A stretch of 64,000 bases of DNA from Paramacrobiotus metropolitanus (Eukaryota > Tardigrada > Eutardigrada > Parachela > Macrobiotidae). Location: assembly GCF_019649055.1 (NCBI RefSeq), contig NW_026570346.1:186001-250000 (forward strand). Reading direction: 5' to 3'. The notes beneath the pieces are model-generated. The model did no database searches. It was not told the origin of the DNA and was given only the letters and a program-made list of their open reading frames with translations. The stretch's first letter is position 1; the number at the start of each line of letters is the position of its first letter. A program made the translations under genes and the position numbers. Below, piece by piece: positions 41,339 to 53,110 of this stretch.

Positions 41339-44300
41339 TCAAACGTTGAAGATCTCATAGATTCCCCACAAAGCCAGTGTGCTGAGTTGGTCAAGATCGA
41401 CACTTCTCAAGTCAACATCATCCCACGCGTGCGGACTGCCATCCGGCCAGAATCCGCTGTACCTGCAGCAAATTAGAAAAAAACCGTCAATTAAATCACT
41501 GCTGCAGTTTTTTCTACCGCCCCAAGTTACATGCTTAGGAAGTGACGGATGGACTGCCATTCCTCCGGGTAAACCAGCGTGTTGCGCCAGCGAGTGCGCA
41601 CCGCCGCCACTTTGGCGAAGACGTCGGGCGTGGCCGGTGGGAAGGAGCGGTCCAGGGCGCACATGAACGCCCGGCTGATGTGCTCCCGGCCGTCGCGCCA
41701 CACACAAGCCAAGTGCGGAATGGTCAGCGTCCCATTCAGAACCGACTGCGGGTTTTCCGGACTGGCCGTGCTGATGAAGCGCTCTTCGTGATCCGGTAAG
41801 GGAGTACAGGGCGTCATAAGGGCATCCACATCCGATCGCATCACGCCCAACAGCGCTCCGCACAATTTCCATCCACGAACGATGAGTTGTTCGCAGACCG
41901 GTTCGAAGACCTGAAGCACTGCAGGAACCACGTATGTCAGGCAGAAGGACTTCAACACGAGGAACGGCAGCTTTATGTCGCTGACTTTCAGTAACTTCTG
42001 CACCAAGCGCGCGCAGTGCCAGTCGAACAGCTCCGCATCCCAGTCGTGGGCGCGTGCCGTGATGGTGACGCTCTTCGTGTGACGGGTGATGCTCCGCAAC
42101 AACACTCCCGCCGTGCGGCAACACTGGTGCTCCCCGTACGGTGTCGGAGTCAGGTTCTCGGTTAGAATACTGATGTGGTGCGTCGCGTGGGGATTGGTCA
42201 GGATCAGTTGCCACAATGCACACACTCTATATAGCAAACTACCGTTTATCTACAGTTAATTGTTTCAGTTTCTTAGACATTGTACAGAATAATAATTAAC
42301 AGCGAATTTACCGCATGGCGCGAGCCTGCGTGTGCAAATCCAGAAATTCCAGGATCTCGGTCACGAGTACGAGTGGGAGATGGCACAAACAGCCGGCCGT
42401 GCAGGTTGTGCCGGTATCCTTGGCCATCATCTCATCACTTTCTGCGAAGCCCCCAAAGCCTTGAAATAAGAGGAACAGCCAGCATATATGAAAGTTGAAT
42501 AAATCTTGCAGGATTTAAAAGGCACTTTCCCATAGGAACTGCCGCAGAATATTTGTGATTTTTTGTTTACTTACTGCCGGTCCGAGGAGTCGAATGGCTA
42601 CCAGTACGAGTACGTTTCTGGCATTTGGCAAGTGCTGCTTATTCCGTCCGTCACATGACAAGCTTTTCGCGACTATCACATTGTATCGCATATAATTTTG
42701 TTCAGTTACTAGACATCTCCTGAATTTGAAAACCTGATCAGATACTTTGCACTGAGAAACTTATTGTTGGCGACGCTCTAGACGTGTTGCGATACTAGTT
42801 GTTTACTACAAACGGCTGTAAGGATTTAGTATTTCGGTTATTTAAAAGCATTTGTGTGGTTGACGATTAACTTCTCCAATTGCAGCGGAATGGAGCCATA
42901 CCGCTACAATTTTGGAGCTCACGGTCACCTATCGTCTTAATTTTAAATTACTGTGCCATAAAATTATGTTCAACAAAACAGGTGTCAAATTGGGTATTCT
43001 TTTTTTATAACCTTTTATGGTACCAGCTTGACATCCCGCAAATAGGTCCTTGATACCCGAACAGTGACGGTATCAAATTACAAAGTCTGAGCTTTTAGGG
43101 TAAACGGTTACAAATGGCATGCAGTAAATGCATATCACAGAAATCTTCTAATCAAAGAAATTTTTTTTTATAAAAATAGAGAATAAATGGGCTGTCTATA
43201 GTAACCGACAGCAGGGTGCCGTGCTAAGATGTTCATAAAGCTATCTGTATTTAGTGGAATAAATACTTAACATTAATCTAACGTAATAACCGAGCGCAGA
43301 CTGCAAGGTGCAACCATTCACGGTTGAACCATATAATAACCGTACGTCGGCGTACTATGCTAGCTAGAAGCTACTAGCCTACTACCACCCCTACTAGCGA
43401 GGTTACGTGTGTGACAATGATTGCGCTAGCAATCATTGCCACGTATACACTTAATAGTCTTGTATATAAGTCTTTAGCACTAACGAAACTTATTAAGTTT
43501 CGTTAGTGCTAAAGTGGATTTTACTCCGGGAATTAACAAACCCTCCGAGCACTCCGCTGTCTGGGCCACAAGAGCCATGGGCACACTGGCACGGCATGTT
43601 GCATGCTGGTCCAGTATATTCCGCAGAATCTCCGCTGTCCATTGAATGGTTGCACTGTCTGTTTGGCTACCCACGACAATGAACGTGCACTGATCCGACC
43701 CGATTCGCAGATGGAAACGACAGCTGTCCTCCATGTCCGAAAGCGACGGGTGCGAAGTGTACAGTTGGCGAAATGTGTCAATGAAACGCGTTGCCTCCGT
43801 GGCACTTTCCACAACCAATTGTGACGTAGCAAAGGGGAATTCAAGGCGCGTGTAGAGAATGCCGCTCGTTCGGGCCAGCAGCAGCGGCTCGCCGAATGGC
43901 AGTCGGCTGACGATCTGGCACCGATCCACAACGGAAATTTGAGTTACCGGCGCTGTGTCACTTGCTGGCAAGCTGTCTGTGGAGATAAAAAACATTTTGC
44001 AGTCCTTAACAAAACTCAGCACACTGACGGGACGGAAACGGAAGGGACCATCCTGCTCATCGCGAAGAGCTGCGAATGCTGACATGTTCTCATATTCGAC
44101 ACCTTCACTGGACACCAACTGTAGCGGCCAGACGCGCGAAGCGGGGATGTTACGTGCAGGCACTGTGGACGAATCAAAGTCAACCAGCACCTTGTCACCG
44201 TTAATGTCCTGGATGAATCCCAGCCAGCACATATCTTTTGCCATCTGTACAACGACGGTGTTCTGATAGCTGATGAAATCTCTGCCAGCCAAACGTCGCC

Positions 44301-44799
44301 GGAATGCCGGATACACTGATCTGCGCTCTATTTTGTACTGTAATGGAAAAGCACAAAGGTCAATAATTACCGAACGATAATGTAGCAGATCTGTTATATC
44401 TTCAATTGCGCGCACTTTCTTACCATTTGATTGTCGATTTACTGAAGTCACTTTTTTTCGGGGACATATACATGTTAAAAATGTTTGAGCCTTAAAGCTT
44501 GTTGGTGTCTAAAGATATCTTCTTACCTGACAATAGTAAAGCATTCGTAGTCTTTGTTGTTTGGAGAGTGGCCAGCTTTATGCTAATTTATAATTTTTTT
44601 GATTATTATTTGCGGTTATTTTAAAAAAATATGTGGTACATAAAGCTACGCTTCGGAAGCTTACCGTGACTTCACCAAGCACAAAATATGGCCGATCACC
44701 ATTCTCCATACATTTACGGTGTGGTGGGTTAACAATACTGCTGCATACTTTGCCATAAGATCGAGGACGAAAAACCAAAATCTTCCCGCTATTAACCAT
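41339..44799 (-). CDS. F-box protein with N-terminal Tudor/Agenet-like stretch (5 exons)
   Basis: Exons on the minus strand are 44799-44665, 44337-43542, 42459-42312, 42226-41531 and 41462-41339. They sum to 1899 bases, giving 632 residues with consistent phases. The last two junctions and the final exon are supported by the plus-strand paralogue. The F-box spans about residues 337-373 (HLPLVLVTEILEFLDLHTQA then RAMRVCALWQLIL), created across the exon 3/4 splice. F-box proteins usually recruit substrates to SCF ubiquitin ligases through Skp1. Residues 82-116 (CWLGFIQDINGDKVLVDFD..VWPL) have the beta-rich pattern of Tudor/Agenet-type domains; this is inference. Residues around 250-300 and the last 40 are conserved among paralogues but unassigned. 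The donor after exon 2 (G|GTTTGT) is weak, and exon 1 rests on phase and a good donor only. Confidence 0.78.
43412..43513. repeat. Two palindromes in intron 2 of the F-box gene
   Basis: 43473-43492 (TTTAGCACTAACGAAACTTA) and 43494-43513 are exact inverses with one spacer base. About 50 bases away CAATGATTGC-GCTA-GCAATCATTG forms a second, shorter palindrome. They sit 30-130 bases downstream of the exon 2 donor in transcript orientation and could form hairpins in the pre-mRNA. Confidence 0.8.
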
Positions 44800-46112
44800 G
44801 TTACGAAAAGGATAGATATAGGCCTTGAGAGCCGCAGATTTAGCCGACCGGGCGAGTCGCTTCCCGAAACTATTCCCGAAACTATTCAGAAATAAGAATC
44901 CGGACCCGACTTATATAAAAGACTGTTTGTGATCTAAAATGCCGAGCAACAAACAATAGAAAATGTAGGGAGGCACGTGGGACCAGACCCCAGCTTGGTG
45001 GGGTATTGCTGAAGTCTGTGACACTGGGTTGGACTGGGTTGGAGTCCGTATGACTTCTGTGACTGTGACCGTCAGGGACTGTGCCAGACTGGGCCTGGAA
45101 ACGCGGGGACTGCGACCCCATTCTAGGGGTAGTGTTCGTTTCTGCACTTAACGCTAAATCAACGAAAGCGCACTTCCGGTCACTTTTTAACTGAAGTTAA
45201 AAATGTGCATATATGCTTTCGGCTCATGCGGTCTCACCTTGTGGAACGTCCACTGGGTGTTCTAAAACACTTCCTAACGCAGAAAGACTTACCTGCCGTA
45301 TGCCGTAGGGCTGCCGGAAAATTAAAGTAGTCTCATAGGTCACAGTGACCGTGCATTTTCGGAAACTTTTCAAGCTCCGCGCGTTTGCGAACCGGGTTCA
45401 TGCGAATACAGATGAAAACTAACAAACAGTAAAGCTCCGTAAATGGGTGCCGGAGTAAAAAATAATATCCTAACGCTGAGCTGCCACTGTATTATGCGAC
45501 TCAGCATGGCAAGTGGCAACGTTTACAAATATTACGTAGCGCATGAGTAGTTCCTTGCTGGGACGTTGCAAAATCTGTGCAAGTTAGTGACTTCACCATA
45601 AGCGCCTACGGCGATGTCATTTCGCGGCAAATCATCGTTTAGAAACGTCTAAATCGGCAAGCTGTTGTGTTGGGGCACTTTTGTTAGCAGTTACGGTAGT
45701 TGATAGCTAACAACAAGGAGACTTGGAACATTGTGCTATTCCTGGTTCCGTACCACAGAGTTTCAAGTAGTATTAAACCCCGTAAAATTTCTATAACGCT
45801 TAATTTTTTATGGATTTTCGAGTATTTGTGATGCTTAATCCATTAAAAATCCGAGTAAAACGCTATCAGTTATAAGAAAACCTTTCGAGAAAATTGTTGA
45901 ATTGCCATAATAGATGCTCCAACAGCCCGATCCCAACTGAATAACTGAGCCATTTGTTTCGCTCCGATCTGCCCATATATATTAATTAACGTGAAAAACA
46001 AAAAAAGTTCCCCGATAAATGTCAGCGGTAAGTACTAAGTACGTTAAGCAAATGTAAGCGAATGCCTATTCGGATCTATCCCTAATCACGCATTTTTCCC
46101 TCTGTAATTTCA
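44800..46112. other. Upstream flank of the F-box gene, no further gene
   Basis: ACTGGGTTGG direct repeats occur near 45026-45045. No TATA box stood out close to 44800. No coding sequence is supported. Confidence 0.35.
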
Positions 46113-46131
46113 GTTCGATTTGACCAATAAA
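46113..46131 (+). repeat. 19-bp direct repeat flanking a LINE fragment (left)
   Basis: GTTCGATTTGACCAATAAA here and again at 46856-46874, on either side of the LINE fragment. Either a target-site duplication or two copies of a LINE 3' UTR with its AATAAA. Confidence 0.7.
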
Positions 46132-46149
46132 AGCAGTAATCTACAAGGA

Positions 46150-46806
46150 AATAATAAAATGTAAATCTGTTTCTCAGCAAAGACAGTTTTAAATAACTGC
46201 CTTAACTGCCTCAGCGTTCCAGAGCTTCTGTATATTTTACGGACAAGTCAGTGCTACGGGTATCCCGATCTACTGAGAGAATTTGATGGTTTAATGCGGA
46301 AAACCGGCGTTTCGATTGTGAACGTTGCGGTGACCGATACGCAATGGATGCAGATGTGTCTTCCGGTTGGTCGCGAAGGACTGGGCATACGGCGTGCAAA
46401 GGAGATAGCACTGTTGGCGTTAATCGCTTCGACTTCCTCGGTATCGCAGATATGTTTCAGCTGGTGTGCTTGCCAAATTGGAACCACATGGAACATCACA
46501 CACAACAGATCGTCGTCCCGACGGCTGCACAACTTTCGCCTGGAAGCGCGGTATGTGTCTCGCTTGGGACGTGACATGTGTAGACACGGTGGCGGTTTCT
46601 CATCTCAAAACCACCTCCACAACCGCGGGAACGGTAGCGGCACAAGCCGAAGAGAAGAAATCGAGACTGTATTCCTAACAGTACCAGTAACATACCACGA
46701 ATTTCTGCGACAACGATTGCCGCTAGAAATCCAAAGAGGGAACGCGACATCTGTACTCGGGACCTTGGGCGAAGCGGATAAAATGAATGAGATTTACCTG
46801 TTATAA
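46150..46806 (+). pseudogene. Internally deleted 3' fragment of the endonuclease-type LINE
   Basis: 46200-46470 matches the region after the reverse transcriptase of the 31-kb copy (NCLSVPELLYILRTSQ, DLLREFDGLMR, VNVAVTDTQWMQMCLPVGR). The sequence then jumps to the endonuclease core at about 46510 (RPDGCTTFAWKRG, LAWDVTCVDTVAVSH), losing about 150 codons including the CCHC knuckle. It ends with HEFLRQRLPLEIQRGNA and a stop. Frame changes are needed at both junctions. Same subfamily as the 3-kb fragment. Confidence 0.8.
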
Positions 46807-46874
46807 ATAACTCTTTCTTTAATACTTTGTTATGTTACGATATCTTGCGCCTTATGTTCGATTTGACCAATAAA

Positions 46875-48166
46875 GACATATAAAATCATGTTCGGAAATA
46901 TGTACTTCAACTCCGTGGAGCCACTTCATCTAACGACTACAGCAATTTAATATACCAACTGAAATCTATTGATTTGGATAAAAAAATTAAAATCTAATTT
47001 GACCATAATCAACATCCAAACAGCCGATTTTTGGTTATAATCCGGGTTAGCGGGTGTATATATGAACATGTTAATCGATCCTGATCATAACGAAAAGAAT
47101 TATTTATTTTCGCCTAAAACTATTAATAACCTAGATCCATAAACGCCGAAGTATTAAGCTGTTACAGTTTAAGAAAAACTGATCAAACAGGCTGTTCGTG
47201 ATGGTTAGCTTTAAAAAAATTTGAAAATAGCGTTCGTTAAGAAGTCCAGAAATTAGATAGCAGCTAAAGAAACTGGTCCTTATCATCTCACGCCAATCAC
47301 CAATGGGATGCCACAAAGGCTGCTGAGCGAGCGAGCGACCGAGCTACCACTACTGACCGGACATACACCACCGGACACACTCCACTCTTCAGCGAAAATA
47401 GTCTGTCAAGTGATTAAGTCATCAAACTGGCGATATTGATTAAACGTTCATTCGAAATCAAATAAATTATAGTGGCCGTATATAGGCGCGGAGGGAAGCC
47501 GAAGCTGTTTCTTGTAAGTATAGAAGATATGTTTGTCAGCAGCGACGAATTTAAAAAATTAGGTACTAAATAATAAATTACATGAGAATGTAAATATATC
47601 ATATATTGTTACGTATATAATTATTAAATAGTACATGAGAATCTCATAGCATTAAGAAAAAGGTCAACCATACGCGCGGCCTCCCCACAGACTGGCAATT
47701 CTCTAAACAAAACTTTTTCAAAAAAAATCTGAAACCACAGTTAGATCGGCCTTGGTACAGAAGAGCGGCCTTGGTACAGAACAGCTTCACATGACTTTTT
47801 GTTGAATACGTCCGATTAAAACCTTGCCGGTACGATGCCGCAGATCCAATCCAGTTTCAAGGTGACCATGAAACTTAAAAAAATTTTGCCTGGATACAAG
47901 ACGTAACATAGGTACAATACATTATTAAATACGCAAATTAAACGGAAAAAAAACTGAGCAACACCAACCACAAAATTAAGAAATCACAAGTCAGCTTGAC
48001 GAGTTTTATTGTCGGCACATTTTTAAACTAGGACGGTTTGGCATGTTGTATTTCCAAACATACGGACAGTGCGCTACAAATATGTACTGTGAGATTTTCC
48101 GGCTGTTCGACAATGGTAGGACCACTGTTCTAAAAAAATCGCAAAAAGCAAAGAGACCGAACAAAG
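46875..48166. other. AT-rich intergenic, no gene recognised
   Basis: A short GAGCGAGCGAGCGACCGAG run at 47325 precedes a CTACCACTACTG motif that also forms the core of the tandem array at 48167. Confidence 0.4.
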
Positions 48167-48505
48167 TGACCGAGCTCCCACCACTGTCCAGTGAGGAAAA
48201 TCGCTAATTGAGTGAATGATTTTACGAGTTACCACTACTGTCCAGTTTAGCAAAATCGATAATTGAGTGAATGAGTTACCGAGTTACCACTACTGTCCAG
48301 TTAGAAAAATCGGTAATTGAGTGAATGAGTTACCGAGTTACCACTACTGCCCAGTTAGCAAAATCGATAAAGTGAATGAGTTACCGAGTAACCACTACTG
48401 TCCAGTGAAGAAAATCGCTAATTTAGTGAGTGAGTTATCGAGCCCCCATCACTGTACAGTGAGCAAAATCGCTTACTAAGTGGGGGATTTACCGAGCTTA
48501 AATGT
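48167..48505 (+). repeat. Tandem array, about six units of 50-60 bp
   Basis: Units centre on ACCGAGTTACCACTACTGTC followed by CAGTTAGCAAAATCGATAAT and TGAGTGAATGAGTT. First and last units are the most diverged. Not CRISPR-like: the repeats are contiguous without unique spacers. Confidence 0.8.
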
Positions 48506-48654
48506 CTGTGTGTTAGCAGTTTATACAGTACAAAAAAATGACAACTACATAATTATGTCACCTGGTTGGCGCCGGCAAGACGACTTCCGAACAATTTTTA
48601 ATATGCAGCAACCGTCCAAATAAAATAAAACAAATAAACCAGAATCTATCTCCT

Positions 48655-48840
48655 CCCGGGGGTTAAAAGGTAAAGTGCCTAACACAGATGCAACATTTCC
48701 CTTGATAACAGCGAAACTAAACCGTTGTTTAAGGAAAGCAGTAGTCCGCGCTTCTGTGAATGCGCAAAACTTTTGCGGCTGAATTCCATAAAGTCGTTTC
48801 AGCAGCAAAAGGTTATACGCAGTAGCCTCACCCACTTATG
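48655..48840 (-). pseudogene. 3'-terminal fragment of endonuclease-type LINE
   Basis: About 60 codons match the LINE C-terminus (TTAFLKQRFSFAVIKGNVAS then VLGTL) and read in frame into a non-homologous extension. The 5' side ends abruptly near 48838. Confidence 0.7.
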
Positions 48841-49753
48841 ATGTTCGTTTAGCCCCCTTTTAAAGTGAGTTTTGATGAGAAAGCCGACCTTCCAATAGAG
48901 CTTAGGGAACGTCAGCCAGGACCAATGAGCGACTTCCGTCCGAGAATACCGGCATTCAGAACATGTATTCAAAAGTGCAGGGTACAGCGCGAATCGGCTG
49001 GAAATTTAGCTGGCCTTACGCAATTCTCACAGTGTACAAGTTCTCTTCAAATGCAGGGTTAGAGTACAGAAAATTTTTTAGAGTTCTCGGTTCTCAAATT
49101 CGTTGCGCAAAATCGGTTTGCAACCAACTGATTAATACAATGTAGGACTAAATGATCGCGTACTCTCATTTCCACATGCCATACGCATATGACGCAGTGC
49201 ACCGTACGATTAAACAAAAATATCCGGCTGTCGTACAAGTGCACTGTACAAGATTGTCCGGTAATTTCCATCGCATCAGAAAACCGAAACACACAAATTC
49301 ACAGGTTACGCCAAACTCCATACCACGGCGCGCTACGCCACGCTGATCAAACACGTAACATGCTTTTGGCTTGCTGGTGGCTTGGTGCACCAGATAATTT
49401 ACGAGAGTATTAGTTACTGCCTTGCGGAAGGTGGCTAGAAAATGGTCGGTGCAGTAAGCGACCATCTAACTGCGGAGCGCATTTAGGAAATCTGACGAAT
49501 GTACGAGTAGTGAAGTGGCCACCGTTATAAGCGCAACCTTCGCGCTAGCTGTACCTTTACGATGGAATTACCGGACAAGCTTGTACCACATGCGTACAGA
49601 ATGCTGGGGAGGGGGTGCGTGACCGCTTAATTTTAGTTAGATGGCAGTATTTCCTTAATTTTCCATAAATTAGGCAAAAAAATGTTACGAAGCGTCGGTA
49701 AATCATGCAAAAAATCTTATAGGAAGCGACATTTTGCAGGCTTTTAAAGAAGG
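48841..49753. other. Intergenic, no gene recognised
   Basis: Open frames on both strands of 49150-49460 are short and lack motifs. Confidence 0.4.
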
Positions 49754-52200
49754 TTGGCATTTGTAGGGTGCGGATGGAAGGACGACGACGTACTGATCGC
49801 TCTGACGACTCCGACCGAAGCAACAGGACACATTCCTTACTCACAACCGGAATCCCGGTCAGGCGGATCTTCCACTCAGTCGTCTAATTTGCGCCCGAGT
49901 GTGCAGGTACCTCATATAAGAGCTAACTTAACTGATGAACAGCTGGCTAACAGGTCAGTCGGACCGGGTCTACGGGCCGACACACCGCTACCGCGGTCGC
50001 AGCCTTTGCCACCTCGAGCGATCCCGTCGCAACACTTGCCGCCAGAGACATTCCCCGATGAAACCGGACTCTTGGTCACCGCCGCAGCAGTTGGCAGTCA
50101 GCCAAGCTCTTCGTCGGGTCAATCGATCCGACAACCGCGTAGCCATACTGGCCCGCGACTAATTCTCTATGGTGGCCTACCGACCACTCAACCGATTAGT
50201 AGCAGTCGGACCAACGGTCCAGACTACGCCAGTCCACGTCGGACCAAGGCCGTGCTACACTCCACCGCCATACTACAATTCCCACTACGGATATCCACCG
50301 TATCCTGCGCCTGGCCCTTCGAACCAGCCGTAGCCGGATCCGAATAAGTGGCGATGCCCACCACCGTGGGCGTATCCGCCAGGACCTTATGGATATCCAC
50401 CGCCATACGGTGGTTATGGTGGATACGACGAACCGCTCTACTACCCTCCAGCGACAGAACCTGAACCTACGGTTCAGGCGCCGACGGACCCAACTTTATC
50501 AGCTCCAAAAACGGCCCCGAAGGCATTCCGATCGGAACAGCCGCCGCCACCTCAGCCGACCACATCACGACTCAACGAGTTACGTGATTACCCATTACAG
50601 GTATTTGTGGATGGGGTATATACTGCATACCATCGGCCAGAAGACCTTCCACCGGAAATGGCGGCCCAACTTCGCATTAATGAACCGGACCATACTGCAT
50701 GGCCCGCACCGAACCCAGTGTTGGCCGGGCGTGACCAGACTTTCCCACCGACAGAACATTGTGTCATCGCCAGCACCACAGCCAGGCGATGTTGTGTGCC
50801 AAATTTAGTCAGTGTCAACGCCGTCAACGCGGTCCGAGTCCCCAGATGAACCTTTGGCTGACGGCAGAACGCCACTCGACATCCTCCAGGAGAATCTTGT
50901 GTAAGCAGAGAATTCCATCCTAGAATTGGAGACCATGATCCGCGAAATGGACAGACATAACCCTCACCACTGTGAGCAGATTAAACGGATCATTAAAGAT
51001 CAGGATGGGTTCCGACGCCTAGCGCACGTACTCAGCGAAGAAATCGCAACCCGCCGGGCCCAGCACGAAATATTCCCGTTGCATGACCAAACTGGTCAGG
51101 CCCTACTGGCGACATCTCACAGGCTGAGATGGCAGCTGGAACAACATCGGATGGCGCACCAGTTTAGGACAAGAGGGTCCACAGCACCATCGCGTCCGCC
51201 TCCAGCGCCATCAGCGCCACCACCTCCATTGGACCAAACCGTCGTAGTAACCGCTACGACGGGGGAAACTTCATCAGCACCAGTGGCCACGCCTGCGCCA
51301 ACCGACTGGGCAATGGCCACTGGCTCGGACCAGCGTGAACCGACATCATCCCCGTATGGCCTACGGGCTATTCCGGAGTCAACACCCCTGGAACGCGTAC
51401 TTCACGCTGCGGAGGCCCTCCACGAGGACATCCGCATAACCATCCGTGGCCTAACAGGCACGGACATTGCAGCTATCCGAAGAAAGGTTGCCCTGGACTT
51501 AGAACTCCAGCGCACGTTGGAATATATATGATGCGACTTCGACGGGCCATGTTACAGTATATGGAGTAGCCACTGAATACCGGCAACGCTGCGCTAGAAA
51601 TGCGCAGCTTCCTCAACCGAGGATACCAGCTGGGCCTGATCGAGCAAGCACTCAACCGCGTGTTACCCAAACACCGACCAGGGCAGCCAACACGCGGAGC
51701 CCAAGTTAGACTCTTGACGCCGACCCAATCCTCAGGCCGTCGACCGGCGGAAAAACTGAGAGATCGGAACAGGCGCGTCATGCAGATTTTAGCTGATAGA
51801 TTTGCAGCGGGACCAGTACCCAGCCGACCAGCCACTCCATCCCAATCGGAAACGGAGACTGACAGCGACATTGAATGGTTGGACGGAATCCCTGACCCGA
51901 TCCCTGTACCAGGACTAGGGTCCCGCATAACCGAAAACTTCCGCCCGAATGACAAGTCGGCCCAACACCGGCCTCATTGCCCCTGCCACCGGAAATCGCG
52001 GAACGCCTGGAACACATCATGCGAGCCACAACGGCCCGCCCCATCACCACAAGGGCAGACGCCGTGGCCAGTATCATTCAACTAGCAGAAGCGAGCGAAC
52101 CAGGCCACCGAACTCTTCGCCAACAATAGGAAGAACAGCAAGAAGCTCGGTGCCAAAAAACTCGCGAAGTGGACACTGGCACGACCCAGATGACGATCCC
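49754..52200 (+). pseudogene. Decayed, intronless proline-rich ORF (~2.4 kb), family unknown
   Basis: Protein-like sequence runs through successive plus frames. A Ser/Pro-rich N-terminus (LPRSQPLPPRAIPSQHLPPE near 49990-50050) is followed by a Tyr/Gly/Pro-rich block (YGYPPPYGGYGGYDEPLYYP near 50390-50450) and a conserved-looking stretch near 50600. Two helical segments follow (LELETMIREMDRH to LRWQLEQHR at 50926-51150; LERVLHAAEALHED near 51390), then an acidic block (SETETDSDIEWLDG). The end is another helix (PPEIAERLEHIMRATT near 51980-52030). At least four frame changes and several stops interrupt it. No introns are evident over this length, so a processed pseudogene or a retroelement gag-like ORF is possible; neither is proven. 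Confidence 0.5.
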
Positions 52201-52359
52201 TCTCAGGTGTTGCGAATCAGGTGTTTTAGATTAAAGCAGAATCTAAAAGAAATCCGTCCAGAATGAGTCTTTTGACACCTTAATGCGTTCAAGCTGTTTG
52301 GAATATTCTCGACCGAAAGTGAAAGTTCTCGTTCTTGTACTCGATTCTGGTACCATGTA

Positions 52360-53110
52360 CTTACCCATAGGCGAATTTAGGTCGCTTGGGCGGAAGGGGC
52401 ACTGGGAATTTGAGAACACAGTAAACAGTAAAATACATTCCTGCAAAAACCGATTGAAATTTTAAAAGTACTTAATTACACTGATTCAGTTTTTGAGAAA
52501 CTGCATTCAAAAATGTGCGTGTAGAACAAGGTATCGGATCGAAAAATATATCGAAATCAGTGAATTATGATTTAAATATTGCCAATTTTGGCGCGAAGCC
52601 AGCAAAAGTTCTCCCTGCAAAAACTGTTACAATTTTTAAAAAAATAGTATCAGTGGCAGTAATTAAAAATTTCCTAAAGTGCACGGTATTAAAGGGCATG
52701 ACCCCGCCTTGTATCATGTACAGACTTTGAGTGGAAACTGAATTTCGTGCGAAGCCGATGCACATTTCTACTGCGGAAATTGCTCGAAATTCTATATAAA
52801 AATGGTTAATTATGACGAGTTTCTGATGCAAAGGATGGTCATTCAATAAATAAGTGGTTATACTTAACCGCATATGCGTGTATTATGGAATATCCAACTG
52901 CTAGCTAACGAGAGATTTCGCTGCGAAAAATGCTGGAACATCCTAAGAAACAAACATGACAGGCAAAACATTTAAAGATTGCTTGCAGCGAAAGCTAAAG
53001 GGCAAAAAGTTTTAAGGGCTGTATCATGCAAAGAGATTAGAGAAAAGGCGAACATTCGCGAGAAGCGTGAAGCCGACGGGCTTTTCAGTGCGGGGATCGC
53101 TAGAAATGCA
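52360..53110. repeat. AT-rich repeat with GC-rich hairpin subunits, copy 1
   Basis: It starts with CCATAGGCGAATTTAGGTCGCTTGGGCGGAAGG. It contains three degenerate subunits of the form GCGCGAAGCC-GC-..CTGCGAAAATCGCTAGAAATTC (near 52590, 52750, 53055). The paralogue lies at 59190-60070 with the same order. Confidence 0.65.

Noticed and set aside
44340-44451. Extension of the F-box gene's second exon to the upstream ATG at 44451
   Set aside because: The stretch ends in a textbook polypyrimidine-AG acceptor at 44338, the paralogues do not share it, and splicing exon 1 to 44337 keeps phase.
48167-48505. CRISPR-like array
   Set aside because: Repeats are contiguous and drifted with no unique spacers, and the genome is eukaryotic.
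51370-51560. BAG domain in the proline-rich relic
   Set aside because: The helical pattern and IRRK motif are only loosely similar, and the segment is too short and frame-broken to assign.
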